A stretch of 64,000 nucleotides of DNA from Cardiocondyla obscurior (Eukaryota > Arthropoda > Insecta > Hymenoptera > Formicidae), in NCBI RefSeq assembly GCF_019399895.1, contig NC_091880.1, positions 2,976,001-3,040,000 on the forward strand, given 5' to 3'. Numbering within the stretch: the first letter of the stretch is position 1; each line of letters opens with the position of its first letter. Both the position numbers and the translations under genes were made by a program. Shown piece by piece: positions 13,301 to 24,719 of this stretch. The notes beneath the pieces are model-generated. The model did no database searches, was not told where the DNA came from, and saw only the letters and a program-made list of their open reading frames with translations.

Positions 13301-13893
13301 ACATACTTAGTTAAAAGTCCACCTGTAGCTTGCATGCAATGTATTTTGCAAAGCTCAATCAACAACTCAGCTGCCTCATTCTCAGTTTCACCTATTAATT
13401 CATTCACTGCTATCTCTGCAAGAGATGTCACTAGATCTACATTTAAACTTGTACCAGAGTGTTTGCATATAACAGTAATTATATTTAATAAAGATCCCAT
13501 GTGCTCAGTTGATATCTATAAAATTAAATGTTTCTTTCAATAATTACAATATAATTTGCAACAACTATCTCGAATTGTATTAAAAATCGACCTTTTTATG
13601 CATTTCCCAAAAATATATAGCAGCATGGATAACAACCTCCGGATTTTTCTTGCTTATTTTTTCAATTGATTCAGTCACAGATTGCTTTACATCTCGATTT
13701 TTATCATCCAAAGTATCTAATAAAGCTCCAACCACAGCTAAAAAAAAACATTTCGAACATCTATAGAAACAATTTATTAAACACCGTTTAAGAGACGGAA
13801 TACTTTTAATTTTTTTCGGCTTCTAACTATTCGTAAAATTTTAAGTTTACCTGGTAACTCGGAATTGCAATTGTTCTCCGGTTCTTCCTTCAT
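7347..13893 (-). CDS. MROH1: Maestro heat-like repeat family member 1 (HEATR7A)
   Basis: Giant HEAT-repeat protein of 1580 residues (human about 1640). The vertebrate family member has been linked to late endosomes and lysosomes, but its mechanism is poorly known. The 22 coding exons in gene order are 13851-13893, 13592-13737, 13307-13515, 12998-13164, 12632-12923, 12336-12542, 12169-12259, 11954-12106, 11729-11872, 11346-11644, 10748-11273, 10494-10648, 10334-10418, 10083-10270, 9734-9992, 9448-9625, 9156-9349, 8681-9064, 8307-8618, 7889-8239, 7637-7806 and 7347-7536 (4743 nt, in frame). Family anchors include ALLDTLDDKNRDVKQSV near the N terminus, TIGKLAAANPYGMLSFVKI, LLSQPLPLDPGTALCWKEIG (human LLGSPLPLDSHTCMLWRALA) and VVLALKPFIEKENWEMKIA. 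The C terminus is HIRATSALLLGLFDSPRPE...SFCFTL. Many small exons separated by 60-130 bp introns. The identification is firm; no molecular function can be read from the sequence. Confidence 0.93.
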
Positions 13894-14760
13894 ATTGACA
13901 CACTACTAATGTTAAATCTTAACGAGAAATATTATACTTGAAGTTTTACGTTTGTACTAATAATGGGTTCGACGAAATACTTGTCACATGTCCCACGCAA
14001 TGACAAAGTTGTTTGAGATATTCTATCATCATATATACGATCTATCTTTCCACTGCAGAGGTTCCCCTGCACGAGTTGAGACTTTGGTTAAATTAATATT
14101 CAATGTGATAAACCAAGTAGATTCAGCAAATTTCGGTGCGGTCCGTGAATCACCGCGAGAAGTCGCGCTAGATTGTCAGACCAAATAAGACAAATAAGAT
14201 TATACCAGATTAGATATTAGCATAAACACAAAAGTAATGAGTCTCGAGTTTATCGAGTTCCGTGGCGCCACCTTAGAAAATGTTAGGCAACTAATGCGTA
14301 AAATAAAGACGTAAAAATAAAGACGAAAATCACTTTGAGTACGAACTAATAATCTATCAGTTTATTCATCATTGGGCAAAGTTTAATTGTCTTTCTTAAT
14401 TGTCGTTTGTTTTATTATCAATTATAAATTAACCTTTCATTCGGGAAAAAAAGTTAGGAATAAATCTATAGCCCAAAAGTTTACTACACCATCTCCAACG
14501 TGGAATCAATTATTGACGAAGTAAATTAAATTCTGATCGGTCATGCAAACTAATTCAAAGACAATATAAAAATACTGTACATCGTTTAATAATAGTTCTT
14601 CAACAAGCATATTTTAAATATAAAACATACATCTTTATACAGTACAAATATTCTAATGGCTGCAATGATTAACTGATACAAAAAATGCAAGAAACTGTCG
14701 GAATATTCGGAGATAATATCCTTTTGGGTTTCAGCAGCTTCATTGGGCTTGAGATGAGGT
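13894..14760. other. Intergenic region upstream of MROH1
   Basis: The MROH1 promoter must lie in the first few hundred bases; tandem short motifs (gacaaataaga, agtaaataaag-like words) occur around 14180-14330. No coding sequence is seen. The segment from about 14600 to 14760 is probably the 3' UTR of the small minus-strand spliced unit whose ORF stops at 14761. Confidence 0.4.
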
Positions 14761-15132
14761 TTAAACGGAGATTGGTGGCATAAGAGTTATCCCATTGCAT
14801 TCGATAGCAATTTTGATGCCAACGATGAAGAAAGTCGTGTTCTTCACCACGGACCTGCAAAACAAAGGCAAGTATTATTGAGGAATATTTATATGTATAA
14901 TGTAAGTTGCAGAAATTACACATATGTTACATTAATAATATATTTAAAATATTTGAGGCATATAAATTTAATTTATACCAGCGGGTTAATTATGAAAGCA
15001 TTAATTATAACTTCGCGGACTGTTTGAAAATTATTATTAGAGTGAATCCGGCAGCGTTAAACGAGGTTATATTCGCCGGACACTTTGCAATCTCCGCGAC
15101 GAACAATATAACTTTTCGCGAACTCACCACAT
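14761..15132 (-). CDS. Putative spliced transcript with a 32-residue micro-ORF, unknown
   Basis: On the minus strand a clean donor (ATGTG then GTGAGT, exon boundary at 15128) and a clean acceptor (TTTTGCAG, exon starting at 14854) join an ATG at 15130-15132 to a short ORF that ends with TAA at 14761-14763. The product would be 32 residues: MWSVVKNTT, then a hydrophobic stretch FFIVGIKIAI, then ECNGITLMPPISV. I do not recognise it. The hydrophobic core resembles a small membrane-anchored protein, but the transcript could equally be non-coding. It would be divergent from the ankyrin gene and would share its CpG-rich promoter. Confidence 0.3.
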
Positions 15133-15887
15133 GAATTGATCGCGGTAAACATTTTTGAAGAATTTTTTAATATTTTCCAACGCCATTATCTGCCGTCTAT
15201 CTTATCGAAAACCTTCGTAACACCGAATCGTCTCAAGAATAATTTTCCAATTATTTTCAGAGGTTCTGCTACGGTTCGTTCTTTTGTAACTGAATTGGTT
15301 GCACGGTGCACCAACTTGCACCAGTGCAGTTAGAAAGAATAATTTTAATCTTCGCGCAATAAATCAACATATCATAATGACTGGATCAGCAGTGCGTCGA
15401 TATTATTGACCCGTGCATTTGGATCCGCGAGCCATGCTCCGCTGGTTCACCCAGGCTCACCCATTCCTTGCTACGTTCGCGAAGAAATCGAACGGACCGG
15501 GTGTTGTTTACAAGCTCGCGCACGGCGACTGGCGATATTGAAGATGGCGACGAGAGCGACAGAGAGCGAGGAACGCGTCGGATGAAGAGGCCACGTGCAC
15601 GTGAATACGCAAGACGCGCGGGACGCGGCGAGGGTTGCGACGGTTTATCGCTCGTCGCGCAAACGAGCCGGTGTCGGCCGCGACGAGACGCGAGGCGAAC
15701 GGTACTCAGATCCGGCCGGATCGCGCACACCCCCCAGTCAGTTTGGCGACGGCGACAGGAACGATCAGCAAGACGGATCTCGTACACGATGAGCCGTCGC
15801 GATTGAAACGACGTAATGACTATGCTCCCTTGAGAAAGTACGACGACCTGGACGCGCACGGACAACCCTCGCGCCGTACTTGCCAAC
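15133..15887. promoter_or_regulatory. CpG-rich promoter and 5' UTR of the ankyrin gene
   Basis: Composition changes sharply from AT-rich to CpG-rich at about 15400, and it stays so up to the ANKRD28-type start codon at 15888. Long open frames on both strands here are a by-product of high GC and do not resemble known proteins. The most likely content is promoter plus 5' UTR, possibly bidirectional with the small minus-strand unit. Confidence 0.55.
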
Positions 15888-18800
15888 ATGAACGTCTTCA
15901 AGGATCTCAATGACGAGGTGCGTACACCTCGTCTTCTAATTTAGACACCTCTTGAGCTGTCGCGTTTACCTGCGAAGGCGTGGGTCATCTCGCTTGCGTC
16001 AGATTTGCATTTTAATTCGTCATGAGCAATCCTTGTAGACTTTGCAGCTTCCTTTCTTCTTCCTATGGAATCCGAACTTGTATTGTTATTCAGCTAATTC
16101 GCGTCGAGTTTTGTTTAAGTACATCGATTTATATTTGAATTTGAAATATGTTTTTAATTAATTATTTTAGTCTAATACTTTTGATTTATATGTAAATCAA
16201 TTGTCTATTTCTACAGCCTCCTTTACTACAAGCTATATTTCATGGACATGTGGAGGCAGTTCGTACAATGTTATCACAAAAAGAAGATGTTAATTGGCAA
16301 GACAAGGAGCAACGTTCTCTTTTACATGCAGCAGCATATAGGTCAATATTTTTATAGAATATTGGAATAATTAATGAAGGCTGCTTGAATTAGTTGTGCA
16401 ACTAAAATGCTTCTGGTATTTATGTTTTAGAGGAGACACAGCTATTGTAGAACTTCTCTTGTTAAATGGTGCAACAGTAAACAGTAAAGATAAAAAATGG
16501 TTAACTCCTTTGCATCGAGCCTGCTGTTCAGGCAATTACAATGTAGTGGACATTTTGTTAAGATACAAAGCTGATGTAAACGCCCGGGATCGTAGTTGGC
16601 AAACACCTCTTCATGTAGCAGCAGCAAATAATGCTGTGCAATGCGTAGAACTTTTAATTCCACATTTATTAAATATCAATGTTACAGACAGGTTTGTGTC
16701 TATTTTCGTTTATTATGATAACTATTATTATTTTCATTATTTGACTTGTGTTTATGATGATTAAGCATTAACTTCTACAGAGGCGGAAAAACATGTCTTC
16801 ATCATGCCGTGTATAACGGACATCTCGAAATGTGTGAATACCTAATGCAGTTTGGTTGTGCGATAAATGCTTCCGACAAGAAAGACCGAAAGGCCTTGCA
16901 CTTCGCGGCGTATAAGGGCCACAATGAGATTGTGAAAGCGCTAATAGCTAAAGACGCCGACGTGGACGTGAAAGTACTAATTTGTTATGAAATTTTCGGT
17001 AGAATGCTCTTAGGTGTATTCTTAGTTGCATTATACAGGATGTCCGATAGTAAACGGACACTGTATATTTAAATAAATTATATACAAATTCTACATTATG
17101 TATTTTTATGTTAAGGATCGAGATTTATATACTCCGTTACATGCGGCGGCTGCTTCTGGTAATGTAGAATGTGTGCACATTTTAATCGAAGCCGGCTGTG
17201 ATATCGAAGCGAAGAATGTATACGGAAACACACCACTGCATATTGCTTGTTTGAATGGATGTCCCCTTGTAATCAAGGAACTTATAGCTAATCGCGTTAA
17301 TTTAGGTAGGTTATTATCGAAACTTAATACTGTGATTCATGATATTTAAATGAGCATTGTATTATTAATCGTAATAGAGGCTGTGAATTATCGAGGGCAG
17401 ACTGCACTGCACGTTGCTGCCGCTAGCCTGCATGGTGTCCATTGTTTCAAGATGCTGATATACAACGGGTTAAAAGTGAACGTCCAGTCGGAAGACGGCC
17501 GTACACCATTACACATGACTGCGATTCACGGACGATTTACAAGATCCAAAACGTTATTAGATGCAGGAGCTTTTCCAGATGCGAGAGACAAAAATGGAAA
17601 TACCGCATTACACATTGCTGCATGGTAAGTTTGGAAGAAATACATTTCTGTTCTTTGTTTTTTTATAGTTGATATACATCGATTAAATGAAACGGTAAGA
17701 ATAAAGTTCATAAAATTTTAGGTTTGGCTTCGAATGTTTGACGACATCTTTATTGGAAAGTGCCGCATCTCCGGCTACACGTAACGCACAGCAACGCACA
17801 CCTTTACATCTTAGTTGTCTAGCTGGACACATAGAAGTGAGTTATATATTTTTTAATTTACGAAAAAATAATATATTAAAAAAAAAAATTTTAATTTTGA
17901 GCAATTTTAATAAGAAAAGTAAAAGGACTTTCTATATTGCAGGTCTGTAGAAAATTATTGCAACTCGATAGCAGGCGAATCGACGCACGAGATATTGGTG
18001 GCAGAACAGCTTTACATTTGGCAGCATTTAAGGTAGCATATATTTATCGTTTTTTCATTCTAATTTTATATATTACTTGATATTGTAGAACGTGTGCTTT
18101 GCGAATCAAAAATAAATATATATTTATGTCAGAAATTAATATATTGTGATTATTTTAAACAGGGTTCCGTAGATTGTTTAGATTTGCTATTATCTAGCGG
18201 CGCTAATTTTCGTCTTGTTGATAACGACAATCGATTGGCTCTTCATCACGCTGCGTGCCGAGGGCATTACCCTTGTGTTTTTACTCTGGTTGGATTTGGT
18301 AGTGATTCAAACGCTCAAGACGTAAACGGAGCAACGCCATTACACTTAGCTGCAGCAGCATCGAATTCTAATGCCCAGTCAGTGTCATTTTTAATTTTAG
18401 CGAATTAATTTTTCATATTTATCAATTTGCGTAATTTATATTTAATTTTATGCAGGTCTTTCAAATGCGTACAGTATTTACTGCAGCATCGTGCAGATCC
18501 GCGTTTACGAGACAAACGCGGTTTTACTGCGATCCACTACGCGGTGGCGGGCGGTAATAAAGCTGCACTGGACGCGCTTCTGAATGCATCATCATCTCCT
18601 TCGAATCTGGCCGCTTCGCTCAACTCTTCAACTGGGCAAGAGCCATCACTACCTGCACTCACTCCAATACACCTCGCGGTATGTAAACGCAATGGATATG
18701 CAAATTTAAGACCATTCAATGTTAGTAAAATGCGAAGTATAATTTCTAATTCACAAAATGCATATTATTAGGCATATCACGGTCACGATGAGATTTTGCA

Positions 18801-20655
18801 ATTACTTCTGCCTTTATTCCCTAATACAAATATCAAAGAAGACAGCGGAAAAACGCCGTTAGATCTAGCTGCCTACAAGGGACATAAACAATGTATCGTA
18901 CTTTTATTGCGATTTGGCGCTTCCGTGGCTGTCCAAGTAAGAATTTAATACTTTATGCATTTTATTTATATGCATGTATATTTTTACGCACAGCATTATC
19001 ACCGTGTTTTCAGGATTCTGTCACGAAACGCACACCTATGCATTGCGCTGCCGCAACGGGTCACGCAGATTGTTTGGCTCTTCTTCTGCAGAACATGGAC
19101 GACCCTAACGTAGTAAATTGCTACGATTCCAAACAACGCACAGCTTTAACACTTGCAGTGGCGAACAATCATCCGGAGTGCGCAATGTTGTTATTAACAT
19201 ACAAAGCCGATTGCAATTTGCCAGATATAAATAAGCATACGCCGCTGTTTCGTGCGGTAATCAACGAACGTGATAATCAATTAGTGAAACTGTTGTTAAA
19301 GCATGGTGCCCAAGTGGCCGTGCAAGATGTTAATGGTAAAACACCATTACATTTAGCAGCAGCTTGTGGCAGGTGAGAAACTTTCTACAACATTTTGCAC
19401 CGCGATATAAATTTATTTTACTCACCTTGAGTTTCTTTGTAGATTATATGCCTTAGCTGCACTCGTTAAAGCCGATCCAACCGCGGCAACTTTAAAGGAT
19501 GATCAAGGTTGCACAGTACTCCACTGGGCCTGTTACAATGGCAATTCAAATTGCGTGGAGTATCTTTTGAATCATAATGTGTTCGATTCTTTAGAAGGCA
19601 TGTTTTTCACTTTTCGAAAATGATTATTTAACAATATGTGTCAAACTTTTTTTTATTTTATTTTAATTGCAGGTAATCCTTTTTCTGCTGTGCATTGCGC
19701 TGTATATCAAGGATCTGCGCACTGTCTAGATTTACTGATTAACAAATTTGGAGGACAGGCAGTTGCTGCTCCGAGAGATTCGTCATGTGGTTTATTACCA
19801 CTGCATGTCGCGGCAAGTGCAGGTTCCGTCGAGTGCGCACGATTAATTCTAAATTCTGTTGGGCCAGAGCTAGCCGGGCTCGAGACAACCGACTATTTTG
19901 GACGGACACCGCTTCTTTGCGCAGCTGTTAATGGACAATGCAATGCTATCGGTAATTTGACTATTCGTAATAAAATTATTCTTGTATTATTGTTGTACTA
20001 ATAAGACATTTCGGCGACAGAATTACTACTCGAATGGAAAGCCGATGTACGCGCTGTTGATTCTAATAAAAATACGGCGTTGCACCTTGCGTGTCAGAGA
20101 CGTCATTCTGCCGCAGCATCATTACTCTTAAACTGGATTGAATCACTCGGCAACTCCGATACTGACAAAAACACGTCGCAACTGCAGCGAGTTTCCATCA
20201 TTAACATGATCAACAAGCAGCAGAGAACATCGCTGCATCTAGCGGCGAGAAACGGTCTCGTGACAGTAAGTTAGGGTTATGTTTAACGATACCGGTATAA
20301 TAAATAATATTTTCTGAGACAAAAAATATTATTTTGTTCAGATTACGCGACGACTATTGCAATTAGGTGCAAGTGTTGTAGCTGTTGATGCTGAAGGACT
20401 CACACCCGCATTAGCGTGTGCCCCGAATCCCGCAGTAGCTAAGTGCTTAGCTACTATTCTCGCTGCGCAGGGTAATATTTTTTTTATTCATTATTTTTGT
20501 TAAAAAAAATGTATATGCACAATTTTATCGCAATATTTAAATTATCAGGACAAAATGGAGAAACCGCACAATACTCACCAGCTATTCAGCACACATTGGA
20601 AGTATATCTAAATGGTGTAGATTCGCAGCACAGTTCTGACTCGGAGTTTTACTGA
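15888..20655 (+). CDS. ANKRD28: Ankyrin-repeat regulatory subunit of protein phosphatase 6 (ANKRD28/44/52)
   Basis: A 1042-residue protein built almost wholly of ankyrin repeats, co-linear with vertebrate ANKRD28/ANKRD44/ANKRD52 (about 1050-1080 residues). Those proteins scaffold the PP6 catalytic subunit with SAPS subunits. Exons: 15888-15917, 16217-16341, 16431-16691, 16781-16973, 17116-17305, 17378-17624, 17722-17836, 17943-18032, 18163-18377, 18456-18678, 18772-18936, 19014-19372, 19443-19597, 19673-19951, 20021-20265, 20342-20471 and 20549-20655 (3129 nt). Anchors are QAIFHGHVEAVRTMLSQKED, KKWLTPLHRAC, RSWQTPLHVAAAN, DGRTPLHMTAIHGRFTRSK, CTVLHWACYNGNSNCVEYLL and the C terminus SSDSEFY (human SDSETY). 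Individual repeats show the TPLHLAA signature. Which of the three vertebrate paralogues is closest cannot be decided by eye. The intron after exon 13 uses a GC donor (GAAG then GCATGT), the only donor that keeps the frame. Confidence 0.94.
17032..17067. repeat. Short palindrome in ankyrin-gene intron 4
   Basis: Arms tatacaggatgtccg and cggacactgtata flank an ATAGTAAA centre, giving a 36 bp near-perfect inverted repeat. It is related to the palindrome at 3628-3657 in CFAP52 intron 10, including the shared TAGTAAACGGA core. Confidence 0.65.
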
Positions 20656-23310
20656 CAGCGAGCTTTGACACGCTCGGATCGCCGAATGTTCCGAGCGAGA
20701 ACGAACGACGTTCGCTCGAGGCATGACAGCATTGACGGTGATAAGCTGATCTGGACGAATTACTGGCTCTTCTCTGTTCTAATTAATCTTTAATTCTGAT
20801 GAGTCTGACGAGATTGGCAGAAGAGAAGGCGAGATCTTCTATGGTGATTAGCCTCATAAATAGCAATCGTGACAATACCGATGACTGCGCTATCAAGAAT
20901 TTGATAGAACAATTAATCGACTGCCAAGAGGGGTACGGATGTACGTACGTATATTCAGAGTTACTTAATTATAGTTGATAGACTTAGGTATATTTAATAG
21001 AATGAATGATTAAATTGTTTAGTATCTACAATCGTCTAACTTTCCGTTTATGTCGTTATGATGTATGCGCAAGACACAGTGTTGTCTTGAAATATTATTT
21101 GGAGACACAACATTTACAAAAATGTTATGACTTTTGTTTTAAAATCTGTCAATTAAGCTGAAAGCACTAAAACGATGGCAGTTTATCTAAATATTCTAAA
21201 ATATGTTCTTTTTGTCAAGATAAATCCAAAATTTTGTCATTTCGTCGCTCAACTGTATTCCTCTTGGACATTATCTATATATTAAAAGTAATTTATTTTT
21301 AACTCTAGCGAAGTATCGGGATTACACGATATCTATATTTTTTCTCTTCTCTTCAATAATTTACATATATGTATCTCTTATACATAGCTGAAAACATTAC
21401 TTCGCCGCACGTATATTTGTGCAGTTTCTATATCTATGATTTATTTATCTTATTTAATTCAGAAATTATGACTTTTAAATATAATAATTAACGCACATAC
21501 ATATATATACATATACCTCCTATATTTCGTGAGGTATGTTTGCCTGCATTATTTTCTAAATCGGTCACATCGGTTAATATAATAAGATTTCCTCACGATC
21601 GATTAACGTGAGTCTCGAATGTGGACCACAGAGCATAATAATAATGACAAAGTAATAATAGTTGCAAAATAAGTTTTGATGCAACATAGATTTAATAAAG
21701 AAACGTCGGCGTATTAGCGTCATCAGTTTTGTAGTCGAAAAGCAAATGTTAATGTAGATGTAATGATAAAAACAAAAAAAGAAAAAAAAAGACGCAATTC
21801 GTTCTTACGATAGGGATTTAAATATATCATTGCAAATAATGTCACAGAAATGTAATACGTAGATAATGCTCAATTGATTGCATTTACTAAACTAGGTCGT
21901 TTCTCATTAGTTAGCTGGATGTCTTCCATTTTCAACGGTAATTTCAGTTAAAAATTTCGACAAACGCATCTCTGTGCTGATGTTAACTCGTGTTTTATTT
22001 GTTTAAACGAAGAGATTTTCTTTTGAATAATTTTACAAATGTTCTCAACGTGCTCTCGGCACAAATATTAAAATTTCGATCGCGCGTTTGCAGTGATTTT
22101 GTAATTTGGTATGTCACACAAGAAAGCATGGAATTATGATATGAAAAAATGTCGAAAGTATGAGTGTAATTACCAATATCCCAGTGTTGTAAATATATCA
22201 AAAGGAATCGAATTACCTTTATCGAGGATTCTATACAACAGGGCAGTGCGACGAAGAAGAGAAACAAGTATCTAACTATTTTCTTAAAAAAATTTGTAGT
22301 AAAGCCTAAACTGCCTGACTGTAATTGTATATCGAATCAGAGAGTGGAGAGTGTGTAAATATAAAATATGTAATGGCCGATCGAGGAATTGAATCGGGAT
22401 ACGTCAAAGCATTTCATTCTTTTAAATATTTTACGTGATTTCTAACGTTTTCCGTTAAATATTCTGATTGTCACAGTATATCTTAATCGTGATTGAATTT
22501 CTTTTAAAATTATGAAGTTAAAATATAATTTTCTAATAAAGTTGCGATTTTTATGTAGATTTAATATGGAAAGTAAAATAATGAAACTGCTTAATATGTA
22601 TTCTCGAATGCCACAATTCTCAAGTATTAACTATTGTACGTTTAATGCGTCGATCAATGAATAATCAGCGCGATTATCTCATTATTTTTGTACTTAAACA
22701 CTTCAGCCCAATTTTTGCAAGTAATAGATTGTAAGCATGATCCTTCTTAAGCGACGGTATATACATACTGACGATCTTAAACACTAAATGTGATCGATAT
22801 TATATAGAAAATCGTGTAATTCATCGATGAGAGAGTGTTGTAATTTTATTGTACATTTTGACTCGTATTCTCAGCTCACTTCTACCGCTGCGCGTATTTT
22901 CACGTAGGTCACGTTACTTATACTATAGAATTTTAGAAATAAATTACACGCAGCTTGTCGGCAAAAGCGAGGTGAGATTACGGGCCATTAATTCCAATCA
23001 TCGCTCGCGCAATAGTAATTGCGCGGTTATGAAATGAAATTGTTAATACTGGGAAATCGAGATCTCCGATTTGTACATGATTTTGTACTTGCGACTGTTT
23101 TATATATATATAAAAAAAAAGGAAGAAATGCAGGAAAGACTGGAAGTGTCGTGCACAATATATCATCTCTCAGACGCGTGAAACTCTTCATCGCTGTAAT
23201 ATGTATATATACAATAATCAAGAATATTATTTGCCAGAGACAATTAAAATAGGGAGCTATGTATGTGTATGAATTTATATGTAAATTTTTATTTTAGTAC
23301 ATATTTCTCA
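20656..23310. other. Long 3' UTR of the ankyrin gene and intergenic DNA
   Basis: About 2.65 kb without a recognisable gene. The first part is probably a long 3' UTR; candidate polyadenylation signals are at about 21695 (aataaag) and 22536 (aataaag). A purine-rich run is at 21772-21792. A splice-acceptor-like TTTTATTTTAG ends at 23297, just before the next small gene, so an untranslated first exon of that gene may lie in 22800-23280. Nothing else is identifiable. Confidence 0.5.
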
Positions 23311-23624
23311 ATGGGTTTATTTAATCAAATCAAGAAGATGTTTGCATCAAGAAGAATAATTGAAACATTATCAGTACTTGTTTTATTTGCTCTAACGTTA
23401 TTTGCAGCTCTTCATGTAAGTATTTAACTTTTTTTTCTTTGTCATTCTTTATTGTAATACTTAAGGGAATAATAGAGTTAATACAATATTTTAATTTTTA
23501 GTTTCCCGATCCTGGTGTGGTTTTTCTGTTTGTAATGTTACAATCGTTTGTTATAACGTGCTATTTCTTACTGCAAATACAATATGCTTATGATACCGTC
23601 AAAGTAACAGTGGAAGTTTCTTAA
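23311..23624 (+). CDS. Small two-helix membrane protein, 75 residues, unknown
   Basis: Two exons, 23311-23415 and 23502-23624, with good splice signals (CAT then GTAAGT; TTTTTAG) encode 75 residues. The N terminus is short and basic (MGLFNQIKKMFASRR). A first membrane helix spans roughly residues 18-35 (TLSVLVLFALTLFAALH), then comes a PDPG turn, a second helix at about 40-58 (VVFLFVMLQSFVITCYFLL) and the tail QIQYAYDTVKVTVEVS. Both termini would face the same side. I do not recognise the family. An acceptor immediately upstream of the ATG means either a 5' UTR intron or further N-terminal coding that I could not find. The 3' end faces the glutathione synthetase relic. Confidence 0.6.
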
Positions 23625-23998
23625 AACGTGAACGTTACGTGAAAGAAACAGCTATATTTTTCTCTATATTAAAATTTATACAAACATACAATAATAATTT
23701 TTTTAATCATTTAAACACATTTCTTTAAGAAATAAGTAAGAAGTATTTAATTATTTAATTTTTTAACGTACGATAAGAGTGACTCGAAAAGGTGAAACAA
23801 CCGACTTCAACTGACTTCATAGGATGTGTTACCAATTGCGATTTTTTTTTACAGAACGACACGTAGATAACGACAGTGAACTGTTCGTTAACTCCGACTT
23901 TCTGGTTCAAACCGCGCATCCGTTTTATGCAGGCAAGTGAGGCATACATATATATTAAAATTAATAAAGCAGAATTATCTCTGCTTACCCCACTATTA
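23625..23998. other. Intergenic DNA, possibly degraded glutathione synthetase tail
   Basis: No intact gene. On the minus strand a stretch around 23770-23815 reads G-C-F-T-F-S-S-H-S-Y and could be a heavily mutated version of the glutathione synthetase C terminus (GGVA-G-(F/V)-VLD-PY). The resemblance is weak and may be chance. Confidence 0.2.
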
Positions 23999-24272
23999 CT
24001 CCATAAATCCCGAGTTCTGTTATAACATCTGACAAACCAATGTCTTTTAGTGATTCTTCGGTAGCGCGTATCAAATAATTTTTTTGTAAGAGAGGATAAA
24101 TACGATCCATAAGAATCCACGCTGTCCTCTTTTGCGAATTTTTTTTCGATTTTAATCATGTTCCTACATCTTCATTATATATATTATTTCCTCCTCCCTC
24201 TCTTTGTGGTTTAAGTACAAACTTATTTGGTTCCTTTATACTCATTTTTATTGCTTGTTCTCCATCATCATT
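23999..24272 (-). pseudogene. GSS: Glutathione synthetase exon relic with in-frame stop
   Basis: One exon-like block on the minus strand, flanked by an acceptor (ATAACAG, 24273-24274) and a donor (GTAAGC at 23998-23997). It translates as GEQAIKMSIKEPNKFVLKPQ, then REGGGNNIYNEDV, then an in-frame TGA at 24156-24158, then RTAWILMDRIYP and SDVITELGIYGVIVG. This is the ATP-grasp and glycine-rich loop of eukaryotic glutathione synthetase (human RFVLKPQREGGGNNLYGEE, SYILMEKI, CISELGIFGVYV). The TGA falls where human has a Val-Gln-Ala segment, in a non-catalytic position. No other convincing GSS exon lies on either side, although a TTGGCCTTTGTAAATTAG stretch near 24436-24453 (minus strand) may be a degraded preceding AGLYSLD exon. 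A pseudogene is the simplest reading. Confidence 0.85.
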
Positions 24273-24719
24273 CTGTTATTACGATAATATTTTAATTACA
24301 CAATAATAATTTATAATTGTAGATTCATAATTCTAATTTCTAAAAAAATAAATCCATTACTTACAAAATCTAATGTATATAAACCAGTGTGTTTTTTTTT
24401 ATCAATATATTAAATAATTTTAAATGCAATTTTTCATAAATCTAATTTACAAAGGCCAATATATTCGTTTATCACTGAAATATAATTTATTCAATTAGAG
24501 ATAATAATCGCCGCAGAGAAAATATTTAAAAATTACATATATTTCATGCACAACAAGCAACAATATGCGTTAAGTCAATATACTATATACAAATGGTACT
24601 TATACATAAATAACATAATTAAAAAATTATATTTTATTGTAAGTTTACACGATGTTAAAATTTAATAAAATCATTTTTGTATATATCGAAAAACATACAT
24701 GTTTTATTTCTTCTAAGTA
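24273..24719. other. AT-rich gap between GSS relic and ATAD5
   Basis: Very AT-rich 447 bp. It holds the 3' UTR of ATAD5 and perhaps fragments of a further degraded glutathione synthetase exon. No intact coding sequence is seen. Confidence 0.5.

Noticed and set aside
15386..15910. Long overlapping ORFs on both strands before the ankyrin gene
   Set aside because: Arg/Ser-rich translations caused by CpG-rich composition; frames differ from the ankyrin start codon.
23755..24159. 134-codon minus-strand ORF starting MIKIEKKFAKEDS
   Set aside because: It is a shifted frame over the glutathione synthetase relic; the neighbouring frame carries the homology.
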